Shown here: piece after piece, positions 51,124 through 62,158 of the stretch
Layout of the letters: the number at the start of each line of letters is the position of its first letter
How positions within the stretch are numbered: the stretch's first letter is position 1
NCBI GenBank assembly: GCA_016785225.1
Contig: JAFBJZ010000357.1
Location: forward strand, 2,485,501 to 2,549,500
Reading direction: 5' to 3'
Source of the DNA: Psettodes erumei
Taxonomy: Eukaryota > Chordata > Actinopteri > Pleuronectiformes > Psettodidae
DNA length: 64,000 bases
Position numbers and translations under genes: made by a program
The notes under the pieces: model-generated
Seen by the model: only the letters and a program-made list of their open reading frames with translations
Databases searched by the model: none
Told to the model about the DNA's origin: nothing

Positions 51124-51442
51124 TCTGTTATAAACTAGTCTGTAAACATATCTCATTTTCTTAAGCTCACTGCTTCTGCCTTTAGATTCTCTCTGTACCT
51201 TCGGTTCATCAAGTTCCAAGTATTATTAGAATATAGCTATATATATTAGGCACAGAAACCTGCCAAGAAAAAACATATAATCACCAAATAAGCAGTGAAT
51301 CAGGATGTGCTTAGGTACAATATATACATGTTTTGTTGAAGAACATGCTCTATTGCTCAATATGTTCACTGGAAGCCCCTGGCTCTTGGGTGCAGCTGCA
51401 GTTAATGTGGGCGCGGTGAGCTGCTGCGTTCAGGTCTACACA

Positions 51443-51565
51443 TCAGATGGAGGTGTATATGTAGACGAAGATGAGCAGCAGGAGGTTGAGCACAATGCCT
51501 ATGACTCCTAACACAGCCAGGAATCTCTCCTCGGGTGTGCTCAGGTATGGACACGTTAGGTCCAT
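51443..51565 (-). CDS. TUNAR-like single-pass microprotein, unit B
   Basis: A 40-codon frame starts MDLTCPYLSTPEERF and continues as one hydrophobic helix with the pattern G-V-I-G-I-V-L-N-L-L, ending IFVYIYTSI and TGA at 51443-51445. It was too short to stand out as a long frame but shares 19 of 25 helix residues with unit C and closely resembles the TUNAR/BNLN tail, including the acidic EE just before the helix. An in-frame stop lies a few codons upstream of the ATG, so either this ATG is used or the reading frame enters by splicing. A possible acceptor, CTGAG|C with a perfect CTAAC branch-like sequence before it, would start coding at 51539. The protein is predicted to be tail-anchored in a membrane. 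Function is inferred from the family only. Confidence 0.6.
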   Translation of the reverse strand: MDLTCPYLSTPEERFLAVLGVIGIVLNLLLLIFVYIYTSI

Positions 51566-51747
51566 GTAAAAAAAATTTCAGGGACTCTACTAATGACAGA
51601 AAGTAATATTTAGTAAAGGCGGATCTGTACCGATGTTCAAGTTGATTTAATATTGCCCAGAAGCATAAAGGCCTAAGCGTCCCTCTGTTGATAATTCACT
51701 CCGCAATTTTGGTCCCTCATACAGTTTTAGCAGTGTACCATGCTTAC

Positions 51748-51782
51748 CTATCCACAAATTTGGTCAAGGTGAACTCAAAGTA
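51748..51782 (-). other. Candidate 35-base exon upstream of unit B
   Basis: On the minus strand a good acceptor (aactgtcccacag) and a strong donor (GATAG|gtaagc) bracket 35 bases that read YFEFTLTKFVD in one frame. Its end phase (two bases, AG) matches the alternative acceptor of unit B, giving a joined frame into TPEERF. No start codon is present, so a further exon would be needed. This may be chance. Confidence 0.22.
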
Positions 51783-52276
51783 CTGTGGGACAGTTTGGCA
51801 GTGACTATATCTCAAAACTCATAAAGGAGCAAGATACCAAAGAAAGCCACAAAAGCCACATACTTTCACAGAGTTGTAAGAAAAAAAGAGGCAGAGGCAG
51901 CACAGTCAAATACCACCAAATCAAAGACAAATATAAAAGCTCCACTTCAGCTGTCAAAGCAGTCTCAAAGCTATGCCACAGTTACAGATCAGAATGGTTA
52001 GAGACACATGTGACCATTACCCGATTGGACAAGCTGATAGTAGTCATTTGACATGGATATTTGAAATACTTTTGCAAAATGGGAAGGTACGGTTTACAAG
52101 TGAAGGGAAATTCAGATGATGCCACCTGTAGCTCCTGTCCTCTTGTCTTAAAGGGCTAAGCAGAGAAGCAGGTGTAGATGAATATGGATCCTATCCAGCT
52201 GAACGCACTGCCAGTGGTCCTCACATCTCAGATGACCAAAGTTGGGGACACTGCCAGTCTTTTGTCCAGGAAAGGC

Positions 52277-52435
52277 TTAGGTGACAGAGGTGTAGATGTA
52301 GACGAATATGACCACTAAAAGATTGAGGATGGTTCCAATTATGCCCAACACAGCTAAGATTCGTTCCTCGCGGTCGTTTGTGGAGTCTTCCTCTCTTGTG
52401 TGAGCGCTGCAGACATAGCGGCTGCCGGGGACCAT
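52277..52435 (-). CDS. TUNAR-like single-pass microprotein, unit C
   Basis: From the ATG at 52433-52435, in a near-perfect Kozak context (ACCATGG), 52 residues are encoded. The N-terminus is MVPGSRYVCSAHTREED, a charged DREER follows, then one helix (ILAVLGIIGTILNLLVV) and the end VYIYTSVT before TAA 52277-52279. Helix and tail are the closest of the three to human TUNAR/BNLN, which has an acidic/charged N-terminus followed by the same helix. The frame stays open upstream to a strong acceptor (actgtctccataaccag| at 52476/52475), so this may be the terminal exon of a longer protein. Upstream similarity to unit A (V-x-V then P-x-S-x-R and Cys) supports coding beyond the ATG. Location would be the ER or another membrane, tail-anchored; partners may include SERCA pumps by analogy with TUNAR. 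Confidence 0.66.
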   Translation of the reverse strand: MVPGSRYVCSAHTREEDSTNDREERILAVLGIIGTILNLLVVIFVYIYTSVT

Positions 52436-52579
52436 GGTTACCATCACAGAACCCCACCCCCAGAGGGCGCGACGCCTGGTTATGGAGACAGTGATTAGGG
52501 TAGGGGAGGGAACAAAGTTGAAATTGAAAAGAGGAGAGCAACACATGGAAAGAGGAGGGGGAGGAGAAAAAAACAAGTT

Positions 52580-54200
52580 AATAATAGGTTAATAATATCA
52601 CATTTGTTGATAATGACACAGCTGAAAATGGTCCCTCATCATTACTGTTTCATACATCTTTCCTGCATTGAAAATTAATCGCACAAGGTTAACAAGCTAG
52701 ATGTCAGCAGAAAATTAAATGAGTTTTTGACTTTGCTCCAGTAGCAAAAGTTTTTGCCATGTTCCTCATTCATGTGGATGTCTTTGTCCTCCATGCCCCT
52801 ATACTTTGCCTACATCTTGTTTCCATCCCTCTTTTCTGCTATTATTCTTTGTGTTCCTCTTCCTCCCCCCTTTTCATTTCATTCACTTCCTGACTACAAG
52901 TCCAACTCAACAACACAAATTCTTCAAATTCTGATCTAAGACATTCATTATACACGTCAGTCTTCTTTCTTTCTTTGTTTTCATCCATTCATTCCTTTTT
53001 TCTTCTGCCACTGAGAATTACTGCTGATGTGGGGTCACTGGAGTCCATTAAAAGTGGATGAGGTCAGATGTTGATGAGGGAATTATCTTCAGTTCTCAGT
53101 TTGGGACAGACAGTTTGGGAGTGCAGAGGGGAAGAGAGGTTAGGATGAGGACAGTGTAAATTTGTGTATTTATATCTCTCTATCCATTTGTGTGTGTGCG
53201 CACGGGCGCATGTGTGCTGAATGTGTATGACTCCTGTGCTTTATGTAGGATATAAGATTTCCCCTGCACTGAATTGTCCATAATTAGATGCACTTGTCAA
53301 TTACTCCATCCAATTTTGTCATCAATTTAGCCCCTTGCAATACAAGCATAGACAAATACAGACCATAAAAAAGAAAGGGTTTTATGATGTATTATTATGG
53401 ACAATTGCAATCTCTCCCAAAACTTAGTGTAATCAAAGGCTCTGGACATGTGTGCAAGCCACAGGCATACGCACATATACAGTGTCAACACAAAATTGCA
53501 AAATTTCAACATCCAGTAGCTGTTGTGGAAGCCCAGGGGTGTGTGGGTGTGGGTGTGAATGTGTATCTGGGTGCATGTATGTTTAGTAAGGACTGGGACA
53601 TGGCACTATCTTCTGATGCAGCTCAGCCATTCAGCGGTGTAACATGATTATTTCCAGCCCAATTAGAGGGAATGCACGGCACACCTTAAAACTCAGGGCT
53701 GCTGAGCACACAGAATAGAGAAAAGAAAATGAGAAAGGGACTAAGTCAAAAACAAAGAATAGCAATGGGTGAGTAATATGTATCTTAAGTGCGCACAGCA
53801 TTAAATATAATTAAGCTGAATTGCACAAATCTTTTGGATGTTGTGTGAGAAAACATTTGACCACCTGTTAGAGTGTCTCCTGCACTTAAACCACCACATG
53901 TAGCCAGACCCCTCACTATTGAGGTGCTGCAGCAGCTGAAGGGACAATCCTTCTAACACAAACCTGGAAATCAGTTTATACATGCTATATTTACACAGTT
54001 GGAGTTTGTTCATATACTACAGATAACAGACTACAGGCTTTTTGGCACACCAAAAACTGTAAAGGCCTTGCATCTGTTACTTCTATATCATCTAATTTTT
54101 AACATCTAAATTATAGTCTGAGAGGCTTTTGTTCCTTCATTGCTGCCTTGTACGTCTGTGGAATTGTATGGATATGGATGAAGTATTTAAATTATTGAAT
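52580..54200. other. Non-coding DNA upstream of unit C (intergenic or intron)
   Basis: No exon is recognised. If the leader exon proposed at 58.6 kb is real, this is intron. Pyrimidine-rich patches at about 52850-52880 and 52965-53005 and short GT runs explain the open frames. Confidence 0.45.
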
Positions 54201-54205
54201 GATTA

Positions 54206-54540
54206 TTATATGTAGACACGTGTGAAAATGTGCATGTATGTATGATGGAAAATGAAGGCGAGCACATCCATAAGCTGGTGGGCCTCCTTGCAAAGAAAGT
54301 TGTTTGTTCCACACATGTAAACTGTGTTTTGTAATTCTGGTTTTATATTGTAAATGCAGAAGCTTGAGACTATTCCTGCTCCAAATATATTACAACACAA
54401 GCTCCCTTCTCCTCCCTCATGCCTTGCCTCTCTATACTGTACATCTAAATGAACAATGGCAGCTCCAGCATTTAGTCCCTTCAAATTAATATTTGCTAGC
54501 TCACTCAAACCTCTAACATTCCACGATTTTACAGTAATAA
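54206..54540 (-). mobile_element. Possible LINE ORF2 (endonuclease start) relic
   Basis: On the minus strand the text reads VKSWNVRGL and then, after a short gap, LKGLNAGAAIVHLDVQ. L1-type LINE endonuclease domains begin with a similar SWNVRGLN block followed by L-x-x-L-x-A-D-I-V. The match is short and decays after about 35 residues, so this is a tentative call of a small remnant. Confidence 0.35.
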
Positions 54541-57500
54541 AAGAGCAGGAGGAAACAGATGTGTTTGTCTTGTAACGATTTACAGTTTGTTTATCACAGA
54601 TAAAAGTCTACTGTAAAAAACTGGATGAAAGTGGTGAAATGTTTTTCTCATTATCTCACAAGTGTAGTAGGTAAAAGCAGTTATTGCATAATATATTAAG
54701 TTAAATCCCATGTAAAGTGCTCATCTTTCTTCTGCATATTTTTGTGAACATTGTACAAATAGTGAGTATTTTATTGAGAACAGTGAGTCTGCCCCATGAA
54801 GCTCATGCATAATATTTGCCATAAGTGAAGGTGCAGATAGCTACTCTGCTTATTTCACTGTCAAATTAATTTGTGTAGGGTGTGCTATAAATTCCCTATG
54901 GAGGGTCCATCTGCAATGCAGTGTGCGTTACCATGGGATTTTGTGAGGTTACATTGTGATTTATTATCAACGTGATCTCATGGAAATAGGTAGCATGGAA
55001 ATAAGAGCCTGTCAAATGCATATTTCAAGTTACACCAGGATTAACATTTTTAAGAAAGGATATTCTCTTTCAAGGATGATTTTTTTCATTTTGGTTTAAG
55101 TAAGTGGTAAATTGCATAAATTGTAGGACTGCAGATTAGTGGAGTATTTTCTGACTGTAGCCAATATTTTATGGAACTTACTCTTGTCTTGTCTTAAACC
55201 TCTTGATCTTGGTAAATACAGAGATACATGCTCATTAGAGAGAGTGAGAGACAGATAAATAATAGGCATAAGATATAAGAGGCAGCCTCCCAAAATACTG
55301 CACTGTTTTGTCCCATCTAATGTTAATATCCAAGCCATCAACTCAAAACTGCACTGACGGTCCCATTACGAATATTGTAATAGCAAATAGAACACCAGGA
55401 ATAAATATAAGCCAAAGAGGCAATTTGAAATCTAATCAAAAGGAAGGGCACTGATTGCTGGACGATTGAAGAAAAGATGGAGAGAAATATAAAAAATTTC
55501 AGACATCTGGGGACGACAGTGTGTGTAGGGGCATGCGTGCATGAGTGTTTGGGAATTTCATGAGCTCTCAAATAGCAGCAACCTTGCAAGGTGCTTGAAA
55601 GGTTCTTGTTCAGATCTTTGTCCAAGACATTAGCCAAAGGTAGAAATTCACACAGACACATTTCATTTCACTTTCATCACATTTCATGTATACTCTAATT
55701 TGTCCTTCTAATCTCCACACATACTTCATTCATTTTGTAATAGAATTTCCATGCATCACACACACACGTTCTCATCTCACAGTGTCTGCACATTCCCATG
55801 GGTTCCTCTTATTTTAGGTGTGAGTGTTGTTAACGAGCAACAGAGTTTTGCATTCAGACTGGATAATGTTCATTTTAAGTAGCGACAGGCAATGTAATGT
55901 TTCAGGGACCATCTCAGCAACATGCCCCAACATTTAAGCCATGGATGGAAGATAGAAGGTTTGAATGAATGTTTTATGTCCTTTGAAATGTGAAACTGAC
56001 AACATCTTGATGCTGGGCAGATTTTTCCCTTAATCTCATTGTAGATGAACAACATTTACATTTCATGCTGAAGCAAGTGGACCCCTCTAACCCTAATCCT
56101 GAGTTGCGGGATTGGGAAGCAAGACAGAAAAATAAAAATAATGTCAGATACAGCACACATGAATTGAGTACCACTGTGGCGCACTGTGCCATGCCTATCA
56201 GCTGTACATGCAGCAGCAATCAGAGAGAGAAGGAACTGCAGATATTGACTGGAGGCATTGATTGGTAGTTTTTATTGACTCTACAGAAAGTCTCAATCAA
56301 TGATCTTACACCTTTTGTATTTGTTACAATACAGACGCTGCACAGATCAATGACATACGTATACAGGTAAATACTCATAAACAGCTTGTGTGTTCTACAA
56401 CTGAGCAGCAAGGACCAGCTGTTTCTTGCTGAAAATATATATATATATTTGCATCTTAAGCAGGAAAGACAGAATATTAGTATTTCATGAATCCTGCACT
56501 TACAGTAATAACGTGATTTACATAAATTCACTAAGTCCCTTGTTGCTTGTGTCTCTAGCTGTTCCAACACACACAAACTGAGCTGATGCACAGAGCGATG
56601 GTGTGGGGACCAGATCCGTATGACGCGAGAATGTTCTACAGCCTCATTACGAGCTTGGGGCCAGCACTGCTGGAATACAAGGCCAACGGCCATGAAGCGA
56701 CTGTCACTTTTCCTCAGCCACAGTCCTGCTTCCTCCATGTTTGTGCATGTGTGTTTTGATAGTGCATGTGTGTGCACGCTTGTGTGTGAGAAAGATCTAG
56801 AGAGGGAAGGAGAGAGAATGAGTGAGCTTTCTTGTAAGGCTCATCTTCTGTGTGCTGTATTTGTGACAGCAAGTAAAGGGAGTAAATGCATGTGTGAGAG
56901 AAATACTCTACTACTACAACTACTATACTGGTTGTGTTTGGTTCAGTTTGTTTTAAAAACATACCCTTGTTCCAGTTTATAGCTCAACCCATTGGAGCCA
57001 AAGAAAAAAAATCTTTAAGACATTAGGAGGTTAGAAAAAATCTCATCCTAAAAAAAGGATGTAGAGCCTGCTGAACCAAAAGATGCATTGATTGGCTCAT
57101 CTTTGCAAGAACATTGTAACTATATCAGCTCAAGTTTGAAAAAGACTTTCTTGGTTTGGCAACACTTTTGACACTAAATATTTTTTTCAGTGTATTCTCA
57201 AATAAGAAAACTGGTCTGAGAGGTTCTAATGCCAATGCTCTGCAGTTTGTGATGCATTCCCTGCTATAAAAAGCACCAAGCAAAATGGAATTTGTGCCTG
57301 ACAACAAAATCACAGCAATTAAAAGCCTTTCCCCCATCATGCAGATGCAACAGATTTTTCTTTCTATTCAGCTTCATACATTTGAAATCATAATTAATTC
57401 TTCCTAGTTGGGAGATCGAGATGGAGTTAATGTTAACAAATATGAATTGGCCATATAGTAGCAATCTATAATGTATATAATGTAGCGGATATTATATTTA

Positions 57501-58606
57501 TCATATGATTTAATGACCATCAGTGGATGTTAGCACATCCCTACAAAGCATTAATTTGTAAGTATATGTGTGAGGAACAGACAAAGTTTGGGCCCATATA
57601 AGGGAACATCTTACTTAGTGTGCATTAGGATTAAACATCCTCTGACATTAGTACTGTAGGCATGCTGTGTGGTTAAACACGCACTGGTTCATGCGGCTAG
57701 TTAAGTTTTCATTCAGGTGCGAGGCTGGATGTCATGTGACCCGCTGGGTACTCATGTCATGTGATCAACATTAATTTGAATCCGTGAATGGAAACATAAT
57801 GCAAACCTCTGACCCAGCATATAATGTATGTAGACTCTGTCAAATCACATGATGCCAAATCCAATGACACGAACTATCTTAATGACAATGAACTCTGAGT
57901 CTTCCAACTGACCTTTCACCTCTGACCTTGGTCAGCCTCCTGAGGGAATGTGGCGCTCATTGGCGGAAAAGCACTCACACGTACGCACAGACACTGCCAC
58001 CCATCGCAGCCACGAAAGTGCACCATGCAAGTGGAGATTTGTACTCACCACACATTGCACCACGGGGGCAGCCAGAGACTCCTTTCCTTCTTTTCTTTAT
58101 CCAAGCATGTTGTCACTTTTTTCTTCTCCTCTGTCCTGCTGGTTTCATTTGTTTCCCTCTTTTTCTTCTCCTCCTCCTCCTCCTCCTCCTCCTTCCCCTC
58201 CCAATCCCCCCTCTCACAACTGCTGTTCAGGTCCAGCTCTGTCACTGGTGGGGAGAATCTAGGCAACACACACGCACACAAACACACACTCACACTCAAA
58301 CACACAGCTCCGGGGAATGCTTTGAAAATGCACTCAGACACAGCTGGGTTCAAAGCTAGGCACACACACAGACACAGACACAACTCGACACCCCCACTCA
58401 CACAAGCATAACGCAAAAACACAGCTGAGCTCCTCGACAGTCCTTACACCCCCTCCCACACACACACACACACAAAGGCACACGCACAGACACACAGCTG
58501 ATCTATAACACAGCTGGATGGAGGCTGTGGCGTTGTGTCTTCCTTTGTTATTGTCGTGATGTCCTGAGGAATCGGTGATTCATGTAGGAGGGAAGGCAGT
58601 CTCTAC
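54541..58606. other. Non-coding DNA (intergenic or intron)
   Basis: No exon is recognised with confidence. A 185-codon minus frame at 56220-56777 lacks any domain. From about 57950 to 58500 the plus strand becomes pyrimidine- and CA-rich, with (CTC)n at about 58168-58193 and several CA runs, which produces overlapping open frames in all frames. Confidence 0.4.
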
Positions 58607-58635
58607 CTGAATGCCTCGATAACGTTTGGAGCCAT
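58607..58635 (-). other. Candidate leader coding exon for unit B/C
   Basis: On the minus strand ATG at 58633-58635 lies in a perfect context (GTCACCATGG), encodes MAPNVIEAF, and ends TTCAG|gtagag in phase 2. Both possible acceptors of unit C and the acceptor of unit B begin in the compatible phase. A further upstream donor (CTGAG|gtatat, exon side ending at 58827) could belong to a 5'UTR exon. If joined to unit C at 52475 the product would be 75 residues. The intron would be about 6 kb. This is inference from signals alone. Confidence 0.3.
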
Positions 58636-58639
58636 GGTG

Positions 58640-61600
58640 ACTTTACTCAGTCATGGAGACAAAAACAGTGAACATCCTGCCTCCAGTTAAAGGAATCCTC
58701 ATATCTATGCACATCAAAGCATTTCCACACATATATTTCACAAAACAGGACAGGACAAAATAAATAGAGGAAAACCTCATGAATGCTTGAGCAGTGTTTG
58801 GCTTAACTTATCTGGCAGTGATATACCTCAGAGCAGCAGTCAGTCTGAGATATAAATCTGTATTCATCAGCAGGGCCGGGTTCTTGCTCTTGTAGAAAAG
58901 CAGAAATTATTATGGTTCTGGTGTGATCCCTCAAATACTGATTCCCGTCTTGCTCGCTTGGCTCACGAGATAAAGGTCCGGGTGTCTCTGTAGTCATTCC
59001 ACTCTCCCCCAAAGAAATAGCACAGCTTGCCAAATAAAAAGAGAGAAAGAAAGACAGCAGGAGAGCCCTGGAGGAAACTGAGTCTTGACTAATTTGTAGG
59101 TCTCATCTTAATTTGCAGCAACATCTCAAATTCACCACGCTCGGTCATCCGTCTTCTGACACACTTTTAACAGCGATGCAAAAATCCTCAGAGTATAAAA
59201 TCAACTGTGTTTCCTCCTTCTGCTTCCCCCCTCTGTGGTGAGCTCTTTCCAGAGTGGCCTGTCAGCATCAATATTTAACAGGAACCTCTTGCTGTGTTGC
59301 TGTCACAGTTAAAGTTTCCATGTCCCTGTCACAAGTTCTCTCGTCGATGGTGTTTTCACTTTGGCTCTCTTACTGGCCTTTTAGCTATAGCCCTCTGCTT
59401 GGATGTCGGCCAGTGTTTTGCTTTTACCTTGCCTGATATGTTCTTTAAGTTTAATGTCCTGCTCCTAGGTGTTCTGCATTCTTTTTTAACCCCTCTATGC
59501 CACTTTCTCCCTCTTCTGAAGTCATCCTTCTTGAAGCTTGTCCTCCCATGTGCAAACCTCAGTCATGTTCTCTCCCTGCAGCAAGACAGTCACTAAAGAC
59601 TTCTCCCCTATAGCTGCTCAAGTACTTTTTTCACTAAGCCTGTCCTTTGCAGTTCTGTGTCCACCCTGCGCCCTGCAGCAAACCTTCATTCAACCTTCCC
59701 TCAGCTGGTTTCAGTCATGTCAAACCCTCCACAAACTCACTCTCTTGTTGCCTTCCTCACCCTCCAGCAAGCTGATTCACTCAGCCTATATCTCACTCTC
59801 TGCCTGCCAGTGTGGCTGCTTCTGTCCTCATCTTGTCCTTCCTCTGTCTAATGACTGCTCAATTCTGGTGGAGTCCTCTTCTTCCCCCCCATGTCCCTCT
59901 CATTGCTCTGCTGTCTCCTTCTCCCTCTTCTCTTGCATGCAGAATACACAGTATCCTAGCCGCTGTGCTCTGACTCATACAGCTCTATCGCCTCCCTTTT
60001 CCTACGAAAATGTTTGTCTGCTTTTTTTCTGTCTGCTGTTCAGAATTTCTCTTTGTCCAACACCAGAAATGATGCGTCTATCCTGCTGAGACAGATGGAA
60101 GGAACAGGCTGTGGAAAGACAGTGAAGCAGGCAGGGAGAAAAGAACAGGACCTCAAAAAGAGTCTGCCTTGAAGTGCTTGTCTGTTTCTCTGTGATTTCA
60201 AGTGGCTTCTTTTCCCCCTCTTCATACAGGGAAAATTGTTTTTTCCTTCCTGTGGTCAGTGGTGCAAGTTTTTTCCTTTATCCCTTTCTTTAACCCCTGC
60301 TGATGCTGCGCCTTCAAGTCCATGCTTGTGACAGTCTGAAAAACAATGTAAAGTAAAGGATAAAACAGTGACAAATGTTCTCTGAAAACAAAAAGCACAA
60401 CAGTAGACAGGCTCTCTGAGAGGGAAAGACAAGAACTGCAGAAGAAAGATGTGAAGATGAATTAAAAAACAGAGATGCCCTCAGGATCTGTGGAAGTGAC
60501 AGCAGAGGAGATATGGAGGGAAGGGGGAGGAAGTGGAGGAGACTGGGGGTGGTTGTGGAGAAAAGCTTGTGTGTGGGTGAAATGGAGAGTTGATTGTAAG
60601 ATGGATATGGAGTGAAGCAGGAGGAGGAGCTTGTTAAGGAAGGAAAGGAATGGAAAGAACGTATGGATGGATGGAGGGTTAGATTGTGGTGGGATGGAGG
60701 GATAGATGAATGGTTTGAAAGATTGACTGCTCTTCTATAACATTCTTTTGATGCAGCTGTCATGGAAGAAAAGGCCTCTTCAGTCTCTACTGGTGAAAAC
60801 TGTGCACACAATCTTGTCATATACAACTAGCAATAATTTCAATATATATATATATATATATTTTTACCTGTGTGGGAATCCTGTTGTACTCTCTCTGACA
60901 ACGCACTGCTCCTCTTTGTTAATTTCTACCTTTCTCATCGATTCTCTTCATCCCTCTGTCTGCTCCTGCAGCCTCAGTCTGTGCTATCACTAAAATGCAG
61001 CATCCCTCTTCCCTCCCTCCTTCCCCCTCCTCCTCCTCTCTCTATCTCTCCTATGCTATTTCCCTCACTTCCCTTCCTCCCTCCCTCTCCCCCCTCCTCT
61101 CTCATTCCATGTAATTTGTCCTTCTTTGCCTCTGTCTCCCTCTTCCCACCCTCTCTTTTCCTCCAGTTTTCACCCTTCACTTCTCTATTCTCCCCTCACC
61201 CTCTGTCTCTGCCCCCCACCACACACACACACCAATATTCCATCACCACCTCTCCACATCACTCTCTCTTTCGCTGTCCTTCGCTTGCTTTATTTTTTTT
61301 TTACCCCTCCCTCGCTAGGAGAAGCTTCCAGAACAGGGGTGGACAAGCTCTGAGAAGAGGAAAGCTTTCAGGACATGTGAACACCATTCATAACCCTGCC
61401 ATATGCATAATACATACACAATACATTGATATTTTCTGATATGCATGTACATATAGATATCACACATGCATTTTCTCTCTCTCTCTCTCTCTCATCTAGC
61501 TGACAAAAACAAAAACAGTCCTGTTGAAAAATGAGCAAACGGCGAGGTTCCTATTATGCATGCATACCTGAGCAACATTCACAGTGCAGCCACACATACA

Positions 61601-62125
61601 CACACTAGAACAGAGGACACTGAAGGCATTGATAATGTAAGAGGATCTCCTGCAATGTGAGATCACAGAGTATATAGGTTCTGCATGTTCATGAAACTGC
61701 AGCCATGTGCACACACACAGACACACACAGAGCACACATGCTGGGTAAAGACAGAAATGTTCTAATTTGAAATGGAAATTCTGTTTGACACACAGCTCCT
61801 GAGTCATTGAACAAATAAATGAAACATTAGCCCAATTAGAGTTTGTGTGACCAGCCACAAGAAAGAGGGAGACAGAAGAACAGAGAGAGAGAGTTTTACA
61901 TTATGCATGTGTGTTCATCTGTATGCCATGCTTCATGGTTATGTCAGCATGTTTCTGCTGTCCCATACTGAACATTAGTTCATACTTGTGTAAAGTATGA
62001 CATGTATGTCTGTCCTTTGTGTGTGTGTCTGTAGCTGGTTAGAGCTGCCTGTTTGGCCTCCAGCTTCACCCAGTGCCACCATCTGTGCTGCCAACAAGAT
62101 GGGAAGGATGTGTGTCTGCAGGATT

Positions 62126-62158
<33 letters not shown>

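Noticed and set aside
52160..52225. Fourth TUNAR-like tail downstream of unit C, reading WIGSIFIYTCFSA on the minus strand
   Set aside because: Only the short I-F-x-Y-T string matches; the preceding helix pattern with L-N-L-L is absent, so chance similarity or a very decayed copy cannot be separated.
57928..58422. Several overlapping 100-153-codon frames on both strands
   Set aside because: Created by (CTC)n and CA-rich sequence; overlapping in all frames and without domains.
58803..59033. 76-codon minus frame with charged sequence near the candidate leader exon
   Set aside because: No recognisable domain; may be 5'UTR of the unit B/C transcript, but coding potential is not supported.
59538..61439. 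183- and 189-codon Ser/Pro/Leu-rich frames on the plus strand
   Set aside because: Long pyrimidine-rich tract explains absence of stops; no domain and no exon signals matching the frame.
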